Source of the DNA: Colwellia piezophila ATCC BAA-637
GTDB lineage: Bacteria > Pseudomonadota > Gammaproteobacteria > Enterobacterales > Alteromonadaceae
Assembly: GCF_000378625.1 (NCBI RefSeq)
Contig: NZ_KB905161.1
Coordinates: 368,244-432,243, forward strand
DNA: 64,000 bases
Direction of reading: 5' to 3'
Shown: positions 55,032 to 63,893 of the stretch, piece by piece
How positions within the stretch are numbered: the stretch's first letter is position 1
Layout: every line of letters starts with the position of its first letter
Notes under the pieces: generated by a model
Told to the model about the DNA's origin: nothing
The model's database searches: none
Seen by the model: only the letters and a program-made list of their open reading frames with translations
Position numbers and translations under genes: made by a program

Positions 55032-56276
55032 ATGACATTCAAGAAATCCTTATTAGCGCTATCGTTAACCTGCTCATCATTTTACAGTGTTGGTGCTGCC
55101 TTTCAGTTAGCTGAGCACAGCGCTGCTGGTTTAGGTAGAGCTTTCGCTGGTGAAGCCGCCATTGCTGACGATGCTTCTGTTGTGGCCCGTAACCCTGCCC
55201 TTATGGCACAGTTCGATACCATGGAATTCTCAGTTACGGGTACTTATGTTATGCCTGATGTTAGCTTAACCGGTATTGATGCACCTGGAGATATCCCAGC
55301 TTCAGCGCTAGATGATAACAGTATTGCGCCCAGTGCTTTTATTCCTGCCATGTATTTAGTTATGCCATTAAATGACAAGTTTGCCCTTGGTTTTGCTACT
55401 TTCTCAAACTTTGGTTTAGCGACTGAATTTGATGACGATTATGCGGCGGGCTCACTAGCGGGTGAAACCTCCGTCACTACCGTTAATTTTAATACCAGCC
55501 TTTCTTATAAAGTAAATGACCAGTTTGTAATCGGTGGTGGTTTAAATGTTATTTATGCCGATGCATCATTGGTACGTAATGCTGGTCAAAACCCTTACGA
55601 TATACCTGCTCAAGCCGAAATAGCAAACTTAGCTGGAGATGACATTGCTTATGGTTGGAACATGGGTTTATCGTATGACTTTAATGAAAACCACCGCTTA
55701 GGTTTTAGCTACCGCAGTGAAGTAAAACTAGAGCTTGAAGGTGATTATAGTAATGACCACGTTTTAGGCGGACAAGTAGTTCCTGGCACTATGGATATTA
55801 GCTTACCTGCGATTATGGAATTTTCAGGCCTTCATCAAGTCAGTGAGAAAACCTCAATACATTATTCTGCATTGTGGACGGGCTGGAGTAGTTTTGATGA
55901 ACTAGCTGCCTATGCTGAAGGTGTAGAGGGTCCTGCTTTTGAAAAGGAAGAGAATTTTTCTGACTCAATGCGTTATGCCCTAGGTGCCACCTACCAACTT
56001 AGCAGTAAAGTAACGCTAAGAACGGGTATCGCTTATGACGAATCTCCTGCCGATGCCGATCATCGCTCTATCTCAATCCCTGATACTAACCGTGTCTGGT
56101 TAAGTGGTGGTGTAAATTACACTTTTGATAATAACTCTTCTATCGATTTCGGTGTAAGTATTGTTCAAGGTGAAACGCAGACCTTCACTGAAACTGATGA
56201 TTTTGATCAACAGTGGGAATTTGAATCAACAGGCGATGCTTATCTCGTTTCAGTACAATACAATCACGTTTTCTAA
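55032..56276 (+). CDS. fadL: Long-chain fatty acid outer-membrane transporter FadL
   Basis: A 414-residue beta-barrel protein with a signal peptide (cleavage near VGA-AF) and the typical hatch sequence AFQLAEHSAAGLGRAFAGEAAIADDASVVARNPALMAQFD. Later strands end in VSVQYNHVF, the terminal Phe needed for BAM insertion. It takes up long-chain fatty acids. A FadR box lies upstream, which fits the expected regulation. A terminator follows. Confidence 0.95.
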   Translation: MTFKKSLLALSLTCSSFYSVGAAFQLAEHSAAGLGRAFAGEAAIADDASVVARNPALMAQFDTMEFSVTGTYVMPDVSLTGIDAPGDIPASALDDNSIAPSAFIPAMYLVMPLNDKFALGFATFSNFGLATEFDDDYAAGSLAGETSVTTVNFNTSLSYKVNDQFVIGGGLNVIYADASLVRNAGQNPYDIPAQAEIANLAGDDIAYGWNMGLSYDFNENHRLGFSYRSEVKLELEGDYSNDHVLGGQVVPGTMDISLPAIMEFSGLHQVSEKTSIHYSALWTGWSSFDELAAYAEGVEGPAFEKEENFSDSMRYALGATYQLSSKVTLRTGIAYDESPADADHRSISIPDTNRVWLSGGVNYTFDNNSSIDFGVSIVQGETQTFTETDDFDQQWEFESTGDAYLVSVQYNHVF

Positions 56277-56330
56277 AGTGATGTATTGCGGCTAGTAGGC
56301 TATGTTCATTGATAGTGAATAGTGTTTAAG

Positions 56331-56361
56331 AAAGTCCTCCCCGTTTGGTGAGGACTTTTTT
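56331..56361 (+). terminator. fadL terminator
   Basis: AAAGTCCTC pairs with GAGGACTTT around a CCCGTTTGGT loop, followed by T7. It lies between the convergent fadL and argR. Confidence 0.9.
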
Positions 56362-56448
56362 TGCATTTGTATTATTGGCTAAGCTCAGCGAGTTGTGCTT
56401 TAACCGGCTTAACCTTAACGGTTAATTTTTACAATTAAGGCTATAGGG

Positions 56449-56925
56449 TTACTCTTTTACCGCTAAAAGTTGACGAATAGATTGAGTGATTTCTTCAATT
56501 CTATTCACATTCACTGGTGCAATAAAAATAGTATCATCGCCAGCAAGTGTCCCTAAGATTCCCGCAGACTCGCCCATACTATCTAACATACGAGAAATTA
56601 ATGGCGCCGCACCAATGCCCGTTTTTAAGATAATCTGCATATTATTATGCTTTACACTCAACACCACAGATTCTATTGACTGCTTAGACTTAGGTACCGC
56701 TAATTCATCAGGCAAAATATAAATCATCTCATTATTAGTGTTACGTGTTTTAACGGCACCAAGCTTAGATAATAAACGAGAAATTTTTGCTTGTGACATA
56801 TCCTTAAAGCCCTGCTCAGCAAGTGCTGTTGCCAGTTGACCTTGAGAGCCATAACATTGCTCTTTTAGTAATTTTTTAAAGGCATGAACTAATAAGGATT
56901 CTTTTTCTTTGCGAGTGCTAGTCAT
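56449..56925 (-). CDS. argR: Arginine repressor ArgR
   Basis: A 158-residue regulator, close to E. coli length (156). The N-terminal winged helix (LVHAFKKLLKEQCYGSQGQLATALAEQGFKDMSQAKISRLLSKLGAVKTRN) is followed by the C-terminal hexamerisation/arginine-binding domain with GIGAAPLISRMLDS and GTLAGDDTIFIAP. It represses arginine biosynthesis when arginine binds. A perfect ARG box upstream of its start suggests autoregulation. The usual divergent neighbour mdh is absent. Confidence 0.96.
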   Translation of the reverse strand: MTSTRKEKESLLVHAFKKLLKEQCYGSQGQLATALAEQGFKDMSQAKISRLLSKLGAVKTRNTNNEMIYILPDELAVPKSKQSIESVVLSVKHNNMQIILKTGIGAAPLISRMLDSMGESAGILGTLAGDDTIFIAPVNVNRIEEITQSIRQLLAVKE

Positions 56926-57334
56926 TTAGCTTCTTCATATAATTAATGGTTATATATGAATTCTACACTATATGCCCGTCGTAAAGTGAATATTTATTCA
57001 CTTCTAGTGCTTTATTTTAAGATGAAATAACCGCCAAATGATTATCCCAACGCAGATGATTAAATCTCTCCTGTTGTACTCTATGGCCGCTGACTATCTG
57101 CTCAATTCTCAAATTCCATAACAAAATCAACCTTTATCAAGTTAGCAAGCCATAGCAAGCCATCTTTTACACATTTTTAACTATTATTTCGGCTGATTTT
57201 TTGACTCTCCCCCGGTACTAGCGCAAAATCCGCAAGTGTTAATAAATCGTAACTCAGCCCTAGGCGAGCTATGACTAATAGATAACTAAAAAAACAACTA
57301 AAACATAATCCAGAAAATTATTGTTAGGGAACTT
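56926..57334. promoter_or_regulatory. Divergent argR / S46 peptidase control region with ARG box
   Basis: A 409-bp region. TGAATATTTATTCA at 56987-57000 is a perfect palindrome matching the ARG box consensus (TGAAT-N4-ATTCA), 62 bp before the argR start. A weaker half-site TGAAT lies at 56957. I identified nothing else beyond AT-rich DNA near the peptidase gene. Confidence 0.65.
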
Positions 57335-59530
57335 ATGAAAAAGCTTAAACAACTACTTACCTTGAAAGTAATGTTGCCAGTGCTAGCGCTTACTAGCACG
57401 GCGGTATTAGCCGATGAAGGTATGTGGCAACCAAACCAATTACCAACAATCGCCAAAGAATTAACCAAAGCCGGTTTAAAATTAAATCCAAATGATTTAA
57501 CCGATCTAACAGGCTTCCCTATGGGCGCCATTGTTAGCCTTGGTGGCTGTACGGCTTCATTTGTTTCTGATCAAGGCTTGGTGGCAACTAACCATCATTG
57601 TGTTTATGGTTCAGTTCAATACAACTCAACCGCAGAAAACAACTTACTTAAAAATGGTTTTTTAGCTAAAAATTTCGCGGAAGAATTACCGGCAACACCC
57701 GGTAGTCGCATTTATGTAACCGAAGAAATTACCGAAGTCACTAAACTGGTAAAGTCAGGCGTCTCTGAGAAAATGTCAGGTAGTGATCGTTATAAAGCTG
57801 TTGATACTAATTCAAAAAAATTAGTCGCTGAATGTGAAAATGATGATAGATACCGCTGTAGCGTGGTTAACTTTCACGGTGGTTTAGAGTATTACTTATT
57901 CAAACAACTGACGATTCGTGATGTGCGTTTAGTACACGCGCCAGCAAGCAGCATTGGTAAATACGGCGGCGATATCGATAACTGGATGTGGCCACGTCAC
58001 ACCGGTGATTACGGTTTTTATCGCGCCTATGTTGGCAAAGATGGCCAACCTGCTGATTTTCATAAAGACAATGTGCCATACCTGCCTAAGCATCACTTAA
58101 AAGTAAATAAAAGCAGTGTAGATGACGGTGATTACATCATGGTGCTTGGCTATCCAGGCAGAACTAACCGCTACCGCACAGCCTATGAAGTGGAAAATAC
58201 TTTCTCTTGGACTTATCCAAATGCTAAAGCTTACCGTGAAGAGATCATTGATTTAATTCATACCCATTCAGCCGTTGGCAGTGAAGCGCGTATTAAATAC
58301 GAAAGCACATTAGCAGGTCTTGCTAATTACGCGAAAAACTATGGTTCTATGATCCACAGTTACAACAAGGGTACTTTCTTACAACGTAAGCAAGAACTTG
58401 AAACAAACTTAACTACCTGGTTAAACAGCAGTTCAAAGCGTAAAGCCCAATATGGTGCAGCGTTATCTGGTTTAGATAAGTTAGTTAAACAAGATGACCA
58501 GCAACAAGCGCGTGATTTAATTTTAGGCTACATGCGTTACAGCAAAATGTTATCTACGGCGAAATCACTGCACCGTTTGGCTATTGAAAACACTAAGCCA
58601 AATATTGAACGTGAACGTGGTTATCAAGAACGTGATATCGCTCGTTTTGAACAAGGTATGAAGTCTGTTGATCGTCGTTATGACGAGAAAATTGATAAAG
58701 AAATTCTTGTTGCGATGTTAAGACACTACGTTGCTTTACCTAAAGATGAACGCATCAAGTCATTTGATAAATTCTTTGGCTTAACGAATAGCACAGCTAA
58801 AAACTTTAACGAGCAGAAGTTACGTAAACAGTTAACAAAAATGTACAAAAACACCACGCTTAATTCACAAGAGCAACGTTTAGCCTTGATGACTAAATCT
58901 GTCAGTGATTTTAACAACAGCAAAGACCCGTTTATTCAATTAGCCGTTGCTAGCTTTAACGAGCGTAAAGCGATTGAAGATAAGTCAAAAGAACTAGCCG
59001 GTAATATCCAAGCATTCCGCCCTAAATACATGGCAGCGCTTATTGCTTATTTCAACGATAATAACTTACCGGTATATGCCGATGCTAACAGCACTTTGCG
59101 TATTACTTACGGTAATGTAAAAGGTTATTCGCCTCAAGATGGTTTAACGGCTACGCCTTACACTACGCTTGAAGGTATTGTTGCTAAAGATACCGGTGTT
59201 GCACCGTTTGATGCCCCGCAAAAGCAATTAGATTTAATTAATAAAAAGCAGTACGGCGAATACGCAAAAAAATCGCTTGGCTCAGTACCGGTAAACTACT
59301 TAGGTACGCTTGATATTACCGGTGGTAACTCAGGCTCACCGACGCTAAATGACAAAGCAGAATTTGTTGGTTTAGTGTTTGATGGTGTTTATGAAAGCAT
59401 CATTGGTGATTGGGATTACGATACTAAATTGAATCGCTCAATTCACGTTGATGTGCGTTATATGCTTTGGGTTATGGAGCACGTAGATGGCGCCACTAAC
59501 TTAATTGAAGAAATGGATATTGTTGAGTAA
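57335..59530 (+). CDS. S46-family dipeptidyl peptidase (DPP7/DPP11-like)
   Basis: A 731-residue exported protease with a signal peptide (ALTSTAVLA). The chymotrypsin-like catalytic half is split by a large helical domain. Catalytic regions: His in GLVATNHHCVYG, Asp in GGDIDNWMWPRH, Ser in GGNSGSPTLN near the C-terminus. S46 peptidases remove dipeptides from the N-terminus of peptides in the periplasm. Whether it prefers hydrophobic (DPP7) or acidic (DPP11) residues would need the S1-site residue. A terminator follows. Confidence 0.95.
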   Translation: MKKLKQLLTLKVMLPVLALTSTAVLADEGMWQPNQLPTIAKELTKAGLKLNPNDLTDLTGFPMGAIVSLGGCTASFVSDQGLVATNHHCVYGSVQYNSTAENNLLKNGFLAKNFAEELPATPGSRIYVTEEITEVTKLVKSGVSEKMSGSDRYKAVDTNSKKLVAECENDDRYRCSVVNFHGGLEYYLFKQLTIRDVRLVHAPASSIGKYGGDIDNWMWPRHTGDYGFYRAYVGKDGQPADFHKDNVPYLPKHHLKVNKSSVDDGDYIMVLGYPGRTNRYRTAYEVENTFSWTYPNAKAYREEIIDLIHTHSAVGSEARIKYESTLAGLANYAKNYGSMIHSYNKGTFLQRKQELETNLTTWLNSSSKRKAQYGAALSGLDKLVKQDDQQQARDLILGYMRYSKMLSTAKSLHRLAIENTKPNIERERGYQERDIARFEQGMKSVDRRYDEKIDKEILVAMLRHYVALPKDERIKSFDKFFGLTNSTAKNFNEQKLRKQLTKMYKNTTLNSQEQRLALMTKSVSDFNNSKDPFIQLAVASFNERKAIEDKSKELAGNIQAFRPKYMAALIAYFNDNNLPVYADANSTLRITYGNVKGYSPQDGLTATPYTTLEGIVAKDTGVAPFDAPQKQLDLINKKQYGEYAKKSLGSVPVNYLGTLDITGGNSGSPTLNDKAEFVGLVFDGVYESIIGDWDYDTKLNRSIHVDVRYMLWVMEHVDGATNLIEEMDIVE

Positions 59531-59560
59531 ATAAAACTTAACAACCATTCAAATACTAAC

Positions 59561-59590
59561 AACCCGACCTTGTGTCGGGTTTTTATTTTT
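59561..59590 (+). terminator. S46 peptidase terminator
   Basis: AACCCGAC pairs with GTCGGGTT and is followed by TTTATTTTT, 30 bp after the stop codon. Confidence 0.85.
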
Positions 59591-59777
59591 GTGAGGAAGA
59601 ATATTCGCGTCACTTCTTATAACAACTAAGTAAATTACACAAATTTAAAATTCATCCCAACACATTTTTTAACCGTCGCTCTTGAAACAAAAACTAATGA
59701 CCATATTAACTAGCTAAGGCCGTCATTTATTTTAAATGACAAATGGCGTTTGGATTGAAAAGATAAGGGAGGGAGCA

Positions 59778-60230
59778 ATGCAAAACGGTTTGATACAGTT
59801 TTTGATAAAGTTTTTACTGCTACTTTGCGCTTCCCTGTCCGTACATTCAGCTCTGGCATTGCCTTTATCTTCGGTATTAGCAAGCAACTACCATGCGGCC
59901 ACAGATAGTGTTGACCTAGCAGAACAGTTCAACACTAGCACAGTGCTTAACGACTTAGCTTATCAGCCAAGTGTCCAATCAAAACTGCAAAAAAGTCTAC
60001 TGACATTATTACAACAAGAGCATAACTACCGCCTAAATACTGCACTTTTTCTTGCTGCAATGTTTGCAGCTGATATCGATATTGCCCAAGTCAATGTACA
60101 AACACTTATTCGCTTGGCTTATCAAGAACAACTCATCACTCACACTTACATCCAAGGCAGACAAAACGCTTTGTATACTCAAAAATCTTGTTATCAGGCA
60201 AAGTTACAATACCAGCAAAACCTTTCTTAA
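59778..60230 (+). CDS. Exported hypothetical protein
   Basis: A 150-residue protein. ATG 59778 is chosen over 59736 because AAGGGAGGGAG lies directly upstream and the product then begins at a signal peptide (FLIKFLLLLCASLSVHSALA). The mature part is helical and Gln/Leu-rich with one late Cys. I see no known motif. It is followed by a small membrane protein on the same strand (70 bp gap). Confidence 0.65.
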   Translation: MQNGLIQFLIKFLLLLCASLSVHSALALPLSSVLASNYHAATDSVDLAEQFNTSTVLNDLAYQPSVQSKLQKSLLTLLQQEHNYRLNTALFLAAMFAADIDIAQVNVQTLIRLAYQEQLITHTYIQGRQNALYTQKSCYQAKLQYQQNLS

Positions 60231-60300
60231 TTTAACTTTTATGCTATCGCCATATCTCTTGGTTATAGAAAATAATTAACTGTTTATTTTAGGAAAACCC

Positions 60301-60543
60301 ATGGAAAACTTATTTTATTTGATGCTGGCCCCGTGGCTATTTTTTGTGGTATTGGCGATTACTGCCTGTTGGTTATTAAAGCTAGCCAAAAAACGTAAAG
60401 GCATAGCTTTTGCTTTTGGTGTGTTTGTGCAGATGTTCACCCCTGATCCTATGGTCGAACAAACCATAAAAATGGTGCAAGTGGATAAACGTATAGTTAA
60501 AGAAAAAAAGACTCAAGCCAATGGTGATAAAATCAAGTCTTAG
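60301..60543 (+). CDS. Small membrane protein
   Basis: An 80-residue protein: one long N-terminal hydrophobic segment (about residues 4-28), a basic KLAKKRKG linker, a second weaker hydrophobic stretch and a charged C-terminal tail (KRIVKEKKTQANGDKIKS). TAGGAAAA precedes ATG. Similar in style to small inner-membrane proteins of unknown function. Confidence 0.65.
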   Translation: MENLFYLMLAPWLFFVVLAITACWLLKLAKKRKGIAFAFGVFVQMFTPDPMVEQTIKMVQVDKRIVKEKKTQANGDKIKS

Positions 60544-60580
60544 TTACTGGATATGCCATCCTATATAGTTAATAAACACT

Positions 60581-60949
60581 TTAAATCCACTTTTGCGCTG
60601 ATGAAGGCACAGTCTTTTCGCTAATAGTCTCGCCGGTATGTGCGGTGCTTGCTGGCTCGACCATTAAAAAATGCGTATCAGCTAGCGCTTTAGGACAATG
60701 TTCAACGCCCTTAGGCACAACATACATTTCCCCTGGATTGAGCACGATATCACCCGATTTTAATTGCAAAGTTAATTGGCCTTTAAAAACGATAAACAGT
60801 TCATCTTCATTATCATGTTTATGCCAAACCAGTTCACCCTCACCTTTTGCTATTTTGACTAACTGGCCATTACTTTCGGCAATGACTTTAGGTGACCAAT
60901 GCTCATCAAATAGTGAGAATTTCTCATTGAGATTAATTTTATCTTTCAT
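60581..60949 (-). CDS. Cupin-domain protein
   Basis: A 122-residue single cupin. Motif 1 includes HKHDNEDELFIVFKGQLTL with metal-binding His/His/Glu, and motif 2 is GDIVLNPGEMYVVPKGVEHCP with the final His. The shape matches small metal-binding cupins acting as isomerases, dioxygenases or sensors; the reaction cannot be told. Its ribosome site is weak (AAGAAAAAG) and preceded by a hexamer tandem repeat. Confidence 0.88.
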   Translation of the reverse strand: MKDKINLNEKFSLFDEHWSPKVIAESNGQLVKIAKGEGELVWHKHDNEDELFIVFKGQLTLQLKSGDIVLNPGEMYVVPKGVEHCPKALADTHFLMVEPASTAHTGETISEKTVPSSAQKWI

Positions 60950-60950
60950 G

Positions 60951-60996
60951 CTTTTTCTTTTTCTTTTTAGTTTTAGTTTTAGTTTTAGTTTTAAGT
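60951..60996. repeat. Short tandem repeats in the cupin leader
   Basis: Read on the plus strand: TTTTTC units, then about four AGTTTT hexamers. They lie within the first 45 bp upstream of the cupin ATG. A change in copy number would alter spacing between promoter and ribosome site, a known route to phase variation. Confidence 0.6.
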
Positions 60997-61013
60997 ATGA
61001 TAATAATTTACAG

Positions 61014-61193
61014 CTAACCTTGATTCGAATGGTTTCGACTAATGATTAAACCAATAGCGATCAGTAACGCCGATAGAATAAGAAATATACCTACAGCTAT
61101 AAAATCTCTTTTTACTAGGTTATATACCACAACTAAAGACATTACTATCGACGCCCAATAATAAGTCTTCGCTGTTATTAATAACTTCCCCAT
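61014..61193 (-). CDS. Small two-helix membrane protein
   Basis: A 59-residue protein starting at ATG 61193 (AAGGAAGG upstream; the frame extends 14 codons further without a ribosome site). It has two hydrophobic helices (about 9-27 and 32-51) joined by VKRD. The function is unknown and no family is recognised. Confidence 0.6.
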   Translation of the reverse strand: MGKLLITAKTYYWASIVMSLVVVYNLVKRDFIAVGIFLILSALLIAIGLIISRNHSNQG

Positions 61194-61320
61194 GCACCTT
61201 CCTTGAATTAATTTACTGTAATCCCTTTTTACCAAATCCGAAAAGATAGCAATATATTCAAGTAACTATAGCTAACGTTTTATCAAGCGCGAATTTCGAG
61301 TCACTTTACATCTGGATATT

Positions 61321-62100
61321 TTACGACTTTAGACTTTGCTGTAAGGACTGCTTTAACGTAAGCGTATTAGCAAAGGCGCTACTATCTGCTATTGAGGCCA
61401 GTGAGTCTTGGCTCGGTAAACAATCGTCTCTAATAAACTCTAAAATACTCGGCTCCGGCGGACAAAAAAGTATATCGAGCGCCAAACGATCCATGCCATA
61501 CAAACCACGATGGATCATATTGGCAGAAAAGATCAATAAATCACCTGCGCCTAGCTTGATGATTTTTCCCTGGCTAAGTGCTTGATTGTTTTTATGGCCA
61601 TGCTGCTCTAATCTTACCTCAAGCTCTTCCTTAGTATCCCAACGTTTATGGGTGCCAGGCACCAATTCAACACCCGGTTCATCTGCTAGTGCCAGACGAA
61701 AATGAAAGACATCAAATGCCGTTAGCGCTGCTTTTTGTTGCTCAACAGATAAATGATATTGTGGGTCTCGATGCCAATAATTATTTTGTTGTTCATTGAC
61801 GGGATTAAAAAAAAGCTGGGTATTGATAAAACAAGGCTGAGTAGGTATTAATTTATGGACCAGGCTCATGACTTTAGTTGAGCCGATAAAATTAAATAGT
61901 TGCGCTCGTTGCTGATTAGTTAAAAATTCATTACTGGTCAGGTAAGCAGAGTTAACCGCTTGTTTAGCATAAAAATCAGCGTTCTCTTGTTGCCATAATT
62001 GATGAAATTCAGTGACTATGGTGCGCAGCTCACGTACTTCCTTATCACTAAGAAAGTTTCGAATAAGTACATAACCTTTTTTATTATAATATTCTATCAT
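61321..62100 (-). CDS. Phytanoyl-CoA dioxygenase (PhyH) family protein
   Basis: A 259-residue Fe(II)/2-oxoglutarate oxygenase. The metal facial triad is visible: HRD (in NYWHRDPQYHLS) and the distal His in NMIHRGLYGMDRLALD, with the 2-oxoglutarate-binding Arg in the same segment. It opens with YYNKKGYVLIRNFLSDKEVRELR as in PhyH proteins. It hydroxylates an unknown small molecule. Start ATG 62100; a P-loop gene lies just upstream in the same direction. Confidence 0.88.
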   Translation of the reverse strand: MIEYYNKKGYVLIRNFLSDKEVRELRTIVTEFHQLWQQENADFYAKQAVNSAYLTSNEFLTNQQRAQLFNFIGSTKVMSLVHKLIPTQPCFINTQLFFNPVNEQQNNYWHRDPQYHLSVEQQKAALTAFDVFHFRLALADEPGVELVPGTHKRWDTKEELEVRLEQHGHKNNQALSQGKIIKLGAGDLLIFSANMIHRGLYGMDRLALDILFCPPEPSILEFIRDDCLPSQDSLASIADSSAFANTLTLKQSLQQSLKS

Positions 62101-62127
62101 CAGGCCCTTACCTGTTGTTAATTTTAC

Positions 62128-62625
62128 TTATCCAATGCTGACTAACTCGGCATTGCTATTGAGAATTTTCTTCTCACCGATATAGCTTTGATAAAACTCA
62201 ACATGGGCGGCTTTAGAGAAAGTATCTTCTCTTAGTTCATATTGTGAAATCCACTCGATAAGCATGGTTAAGTTAGCATCTTGGGCAGATTTAGACTCAT
62301 ATTTGTGCGGCTCCCAAGCACGATTATTGGCATTGGCAATACAATCATCAATCGATAAATTCATAAAGATTATTGCTGATGAGTTTGCCTGAGCAATACC
62401 TAAGAGGTCACTATAACAGCCTTCTATTACCCAACTGTTATGCTGATGCATAAATTGCTCTATCGCTAGCGCACTTTCAGCGAGAGGCATTCTTATTGGC
62501 GGATTTGTTGCTTGCCACGCCAACAAATCAAGATCTAAATGGGCGAGGTTTTCGGTCTTGGCCAATTGTTTAGCCAGGGTAGATTTACCACTGGCCGAGT
62601 TACCAAAAATAAGTAATTTTTTCAA
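62128..62625 (-). CDS. P-loop kinase-like ATPase (topology-modulation type)
   Basis: A 165-residue protein with a Walker A motif GNSASGKST (residues 8-16) at the very N-terminus, LAHLDLDLLAW, WVIEGCYSDLL and a LID-like basic segment around residues 90-105. It resembles small adenylate-kinase-like NTPases annotated as topology modulation or shikimate-kinase-like proteins. The substrate is unknown. It probably shares a transcript with the PhyH gene (27-bp gap). Confidence 0.8.
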   Translation of the reverse strand: MKKLLIFGNSASGKSTLAKQLAKTENLAHLDLDLLAWQATNPPIRMPLAESALAIEQFMHQHNSWVIEGCYSDLLGIAQANSSAIIFMNLSIDDCIANANNRAWEPHKYESKSAQDANLTMLIEWISQYELREDTFSKAAHVEFYQSYIGEKKILNSNAELVSIG

Positions 62626-62684
62626 TATTCATCCTTATCCTTGCTATGAATATCTACTTAGCAAAGATTTAAAAGTTTAACTAA

Positions 62685-62909
62685 CCTGAGCTCTGGATAA
62701 TGAGTACTTGATGTTTAAGAAAAAACAACAACTTAGATTGTTAAGAACAAAATTTATAAGATTAAGTAGCTATATATTCTATCAATGTTCCAATTTATTT
62801 GATTATCAAGGCAAAACGTTTATGAATAACGGGTTATTTATCGACGTTTTAACGCTGAGAATCGGATAAAGGGGGATAATGAGTAAGTGCTGCTTATCCA
62901 GAGTTCAGG
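62685..62909 (+). mobile_element. 225-bp MITE (copy 2)
   Basis: Terminal inverted repeats CCTGAGCTCTGGATAA / TTATCCAGAGTTCAGG (one mismatch) are flanked by perfect 8-bp target duplications TTAACTAA (62677-62684 and 62910-62917). It matches the reverse complement of 34276-34501 over its whole length with scattered differences. It carries no ORF. It lies between a P-loop gene and a methyltransferase-like gene. Confidence 0.93.
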
Positions 62910-62939
62910 TTAACTAATAATTTGCCGTTAAATTTATAG

Positions 62940-63689
62940 CTAAATTTTCTCAAATAACATCACAAAACGATCAGTCTTACGGCGAAGTTCGGGGACAAAT
63001 ACTAACTTGCTATGATCATCAGCATTGTTCGTCAGTATTTTAGACGTTTTAACTAATTTAAAGCCGCGCTTTTCTAAATCCGCCTTAACAAAGGCACTGT
63101 CAATTCTGTGCAGCGATTTCACATCACGAATGCCACTGTTCTCTGCGGCAGCATGATCTATAACGAGCAATTTTCCACCCGGCTTTAATGATTTAAGTAA
63201 CTGAGGCATCACCACATCAGCGGTAAAGTTCCAGCCATCATCTTGGAAAAACATATCGTGAAAACCTAACACTAAAAAAGCACTATCGTATTTATTCTCG
63301 CCAAGTTTTAGGTCTTCTGCTTCGCTCAGTAGGTAGTTAACATTTTTCAATCTGTCATCTGCAAGCCTAACTTTAAGCGCTTTTTCGGCATACTTCAGAT
63401 AAGCCTTGGGGATTTGTAGGGTGACTTCACCTTTTTCACCAACGACACGAGATAATAATTCCGAGTAATAACCGCCGCCGGCTAATAAATCAAGCACCGT
63501 ATCACCTTTTTTAACGCCCGAAAATTCGATAACTTGTGCCGGTTTTCGGCCAGAATCTTGCTGGATATCGTTATCACTTCGTCCGGATAAGTCGAGTGAA
63601 CAGGCCAATAGCGGAGCACTAAAAGCAAATAAACTTAACGTTGCAAGTGCTGAGAATTTGGCAGTAAACTTACTTTGAATTGTCTTCAT
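62940..63689 (-). CDS. Exported methyltransferase-like protein
   Basis: A 249-residue protein with an N-terminal signal peptide (ALATLSLFAFSAPLLA-CS, possible lipobox at Cys30) followed by a class I SAM methyltransferase fold: VLDLLAGGGYYSELL for the SAM-binding loop, LGFHDMFF near motif IV and KPGGKLLVIDHAAA. Periplasmic location is odd for an enzyme that uses SAM. Such exported homologues are found in several proteobacteria with unknown activity. Confidence 0.82.
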   Translation of the reverse strand: MKTIQSKFTAKFSALATLSLFAFSAPLLACSLDLSGRSDNDIQQDSGRKPAQVIEFSGVKKGDTVLDLLAGGGYYSELLSRVVGEKGEVTLQIPKAYLKYAEKALKVRLADDRLKNVNYLLSEAEDLKLGENKYDSAFLVLGFHDMFFQDDGWNFTADVVMPQLLKSLKPGGKLLVIDHAAAENSGIRDVKSLHRIDSAFVKADLEKRGFKLVKTSKILTNNADDHSKLVFVPELRRKTDRFVMLFEKI

Positions 63690-63893
63690 TATTATTTTTA
63701 TCCCTGACTGTCGTTAATAAAATATACAGCGCGTAACTCATCTTTAGTGATTACAGCGCACTATAGCAGTTTATAACAGCGTTTTATTTCAGCAATAAAT
63801 AACTTGTTTCAAAATATGTAACAACTCTGTAAAAACCTAAAATAGCTTTTTGAGTAACTTTGCTTATCAAGAATTGAGGGTAAATAGAAAACT

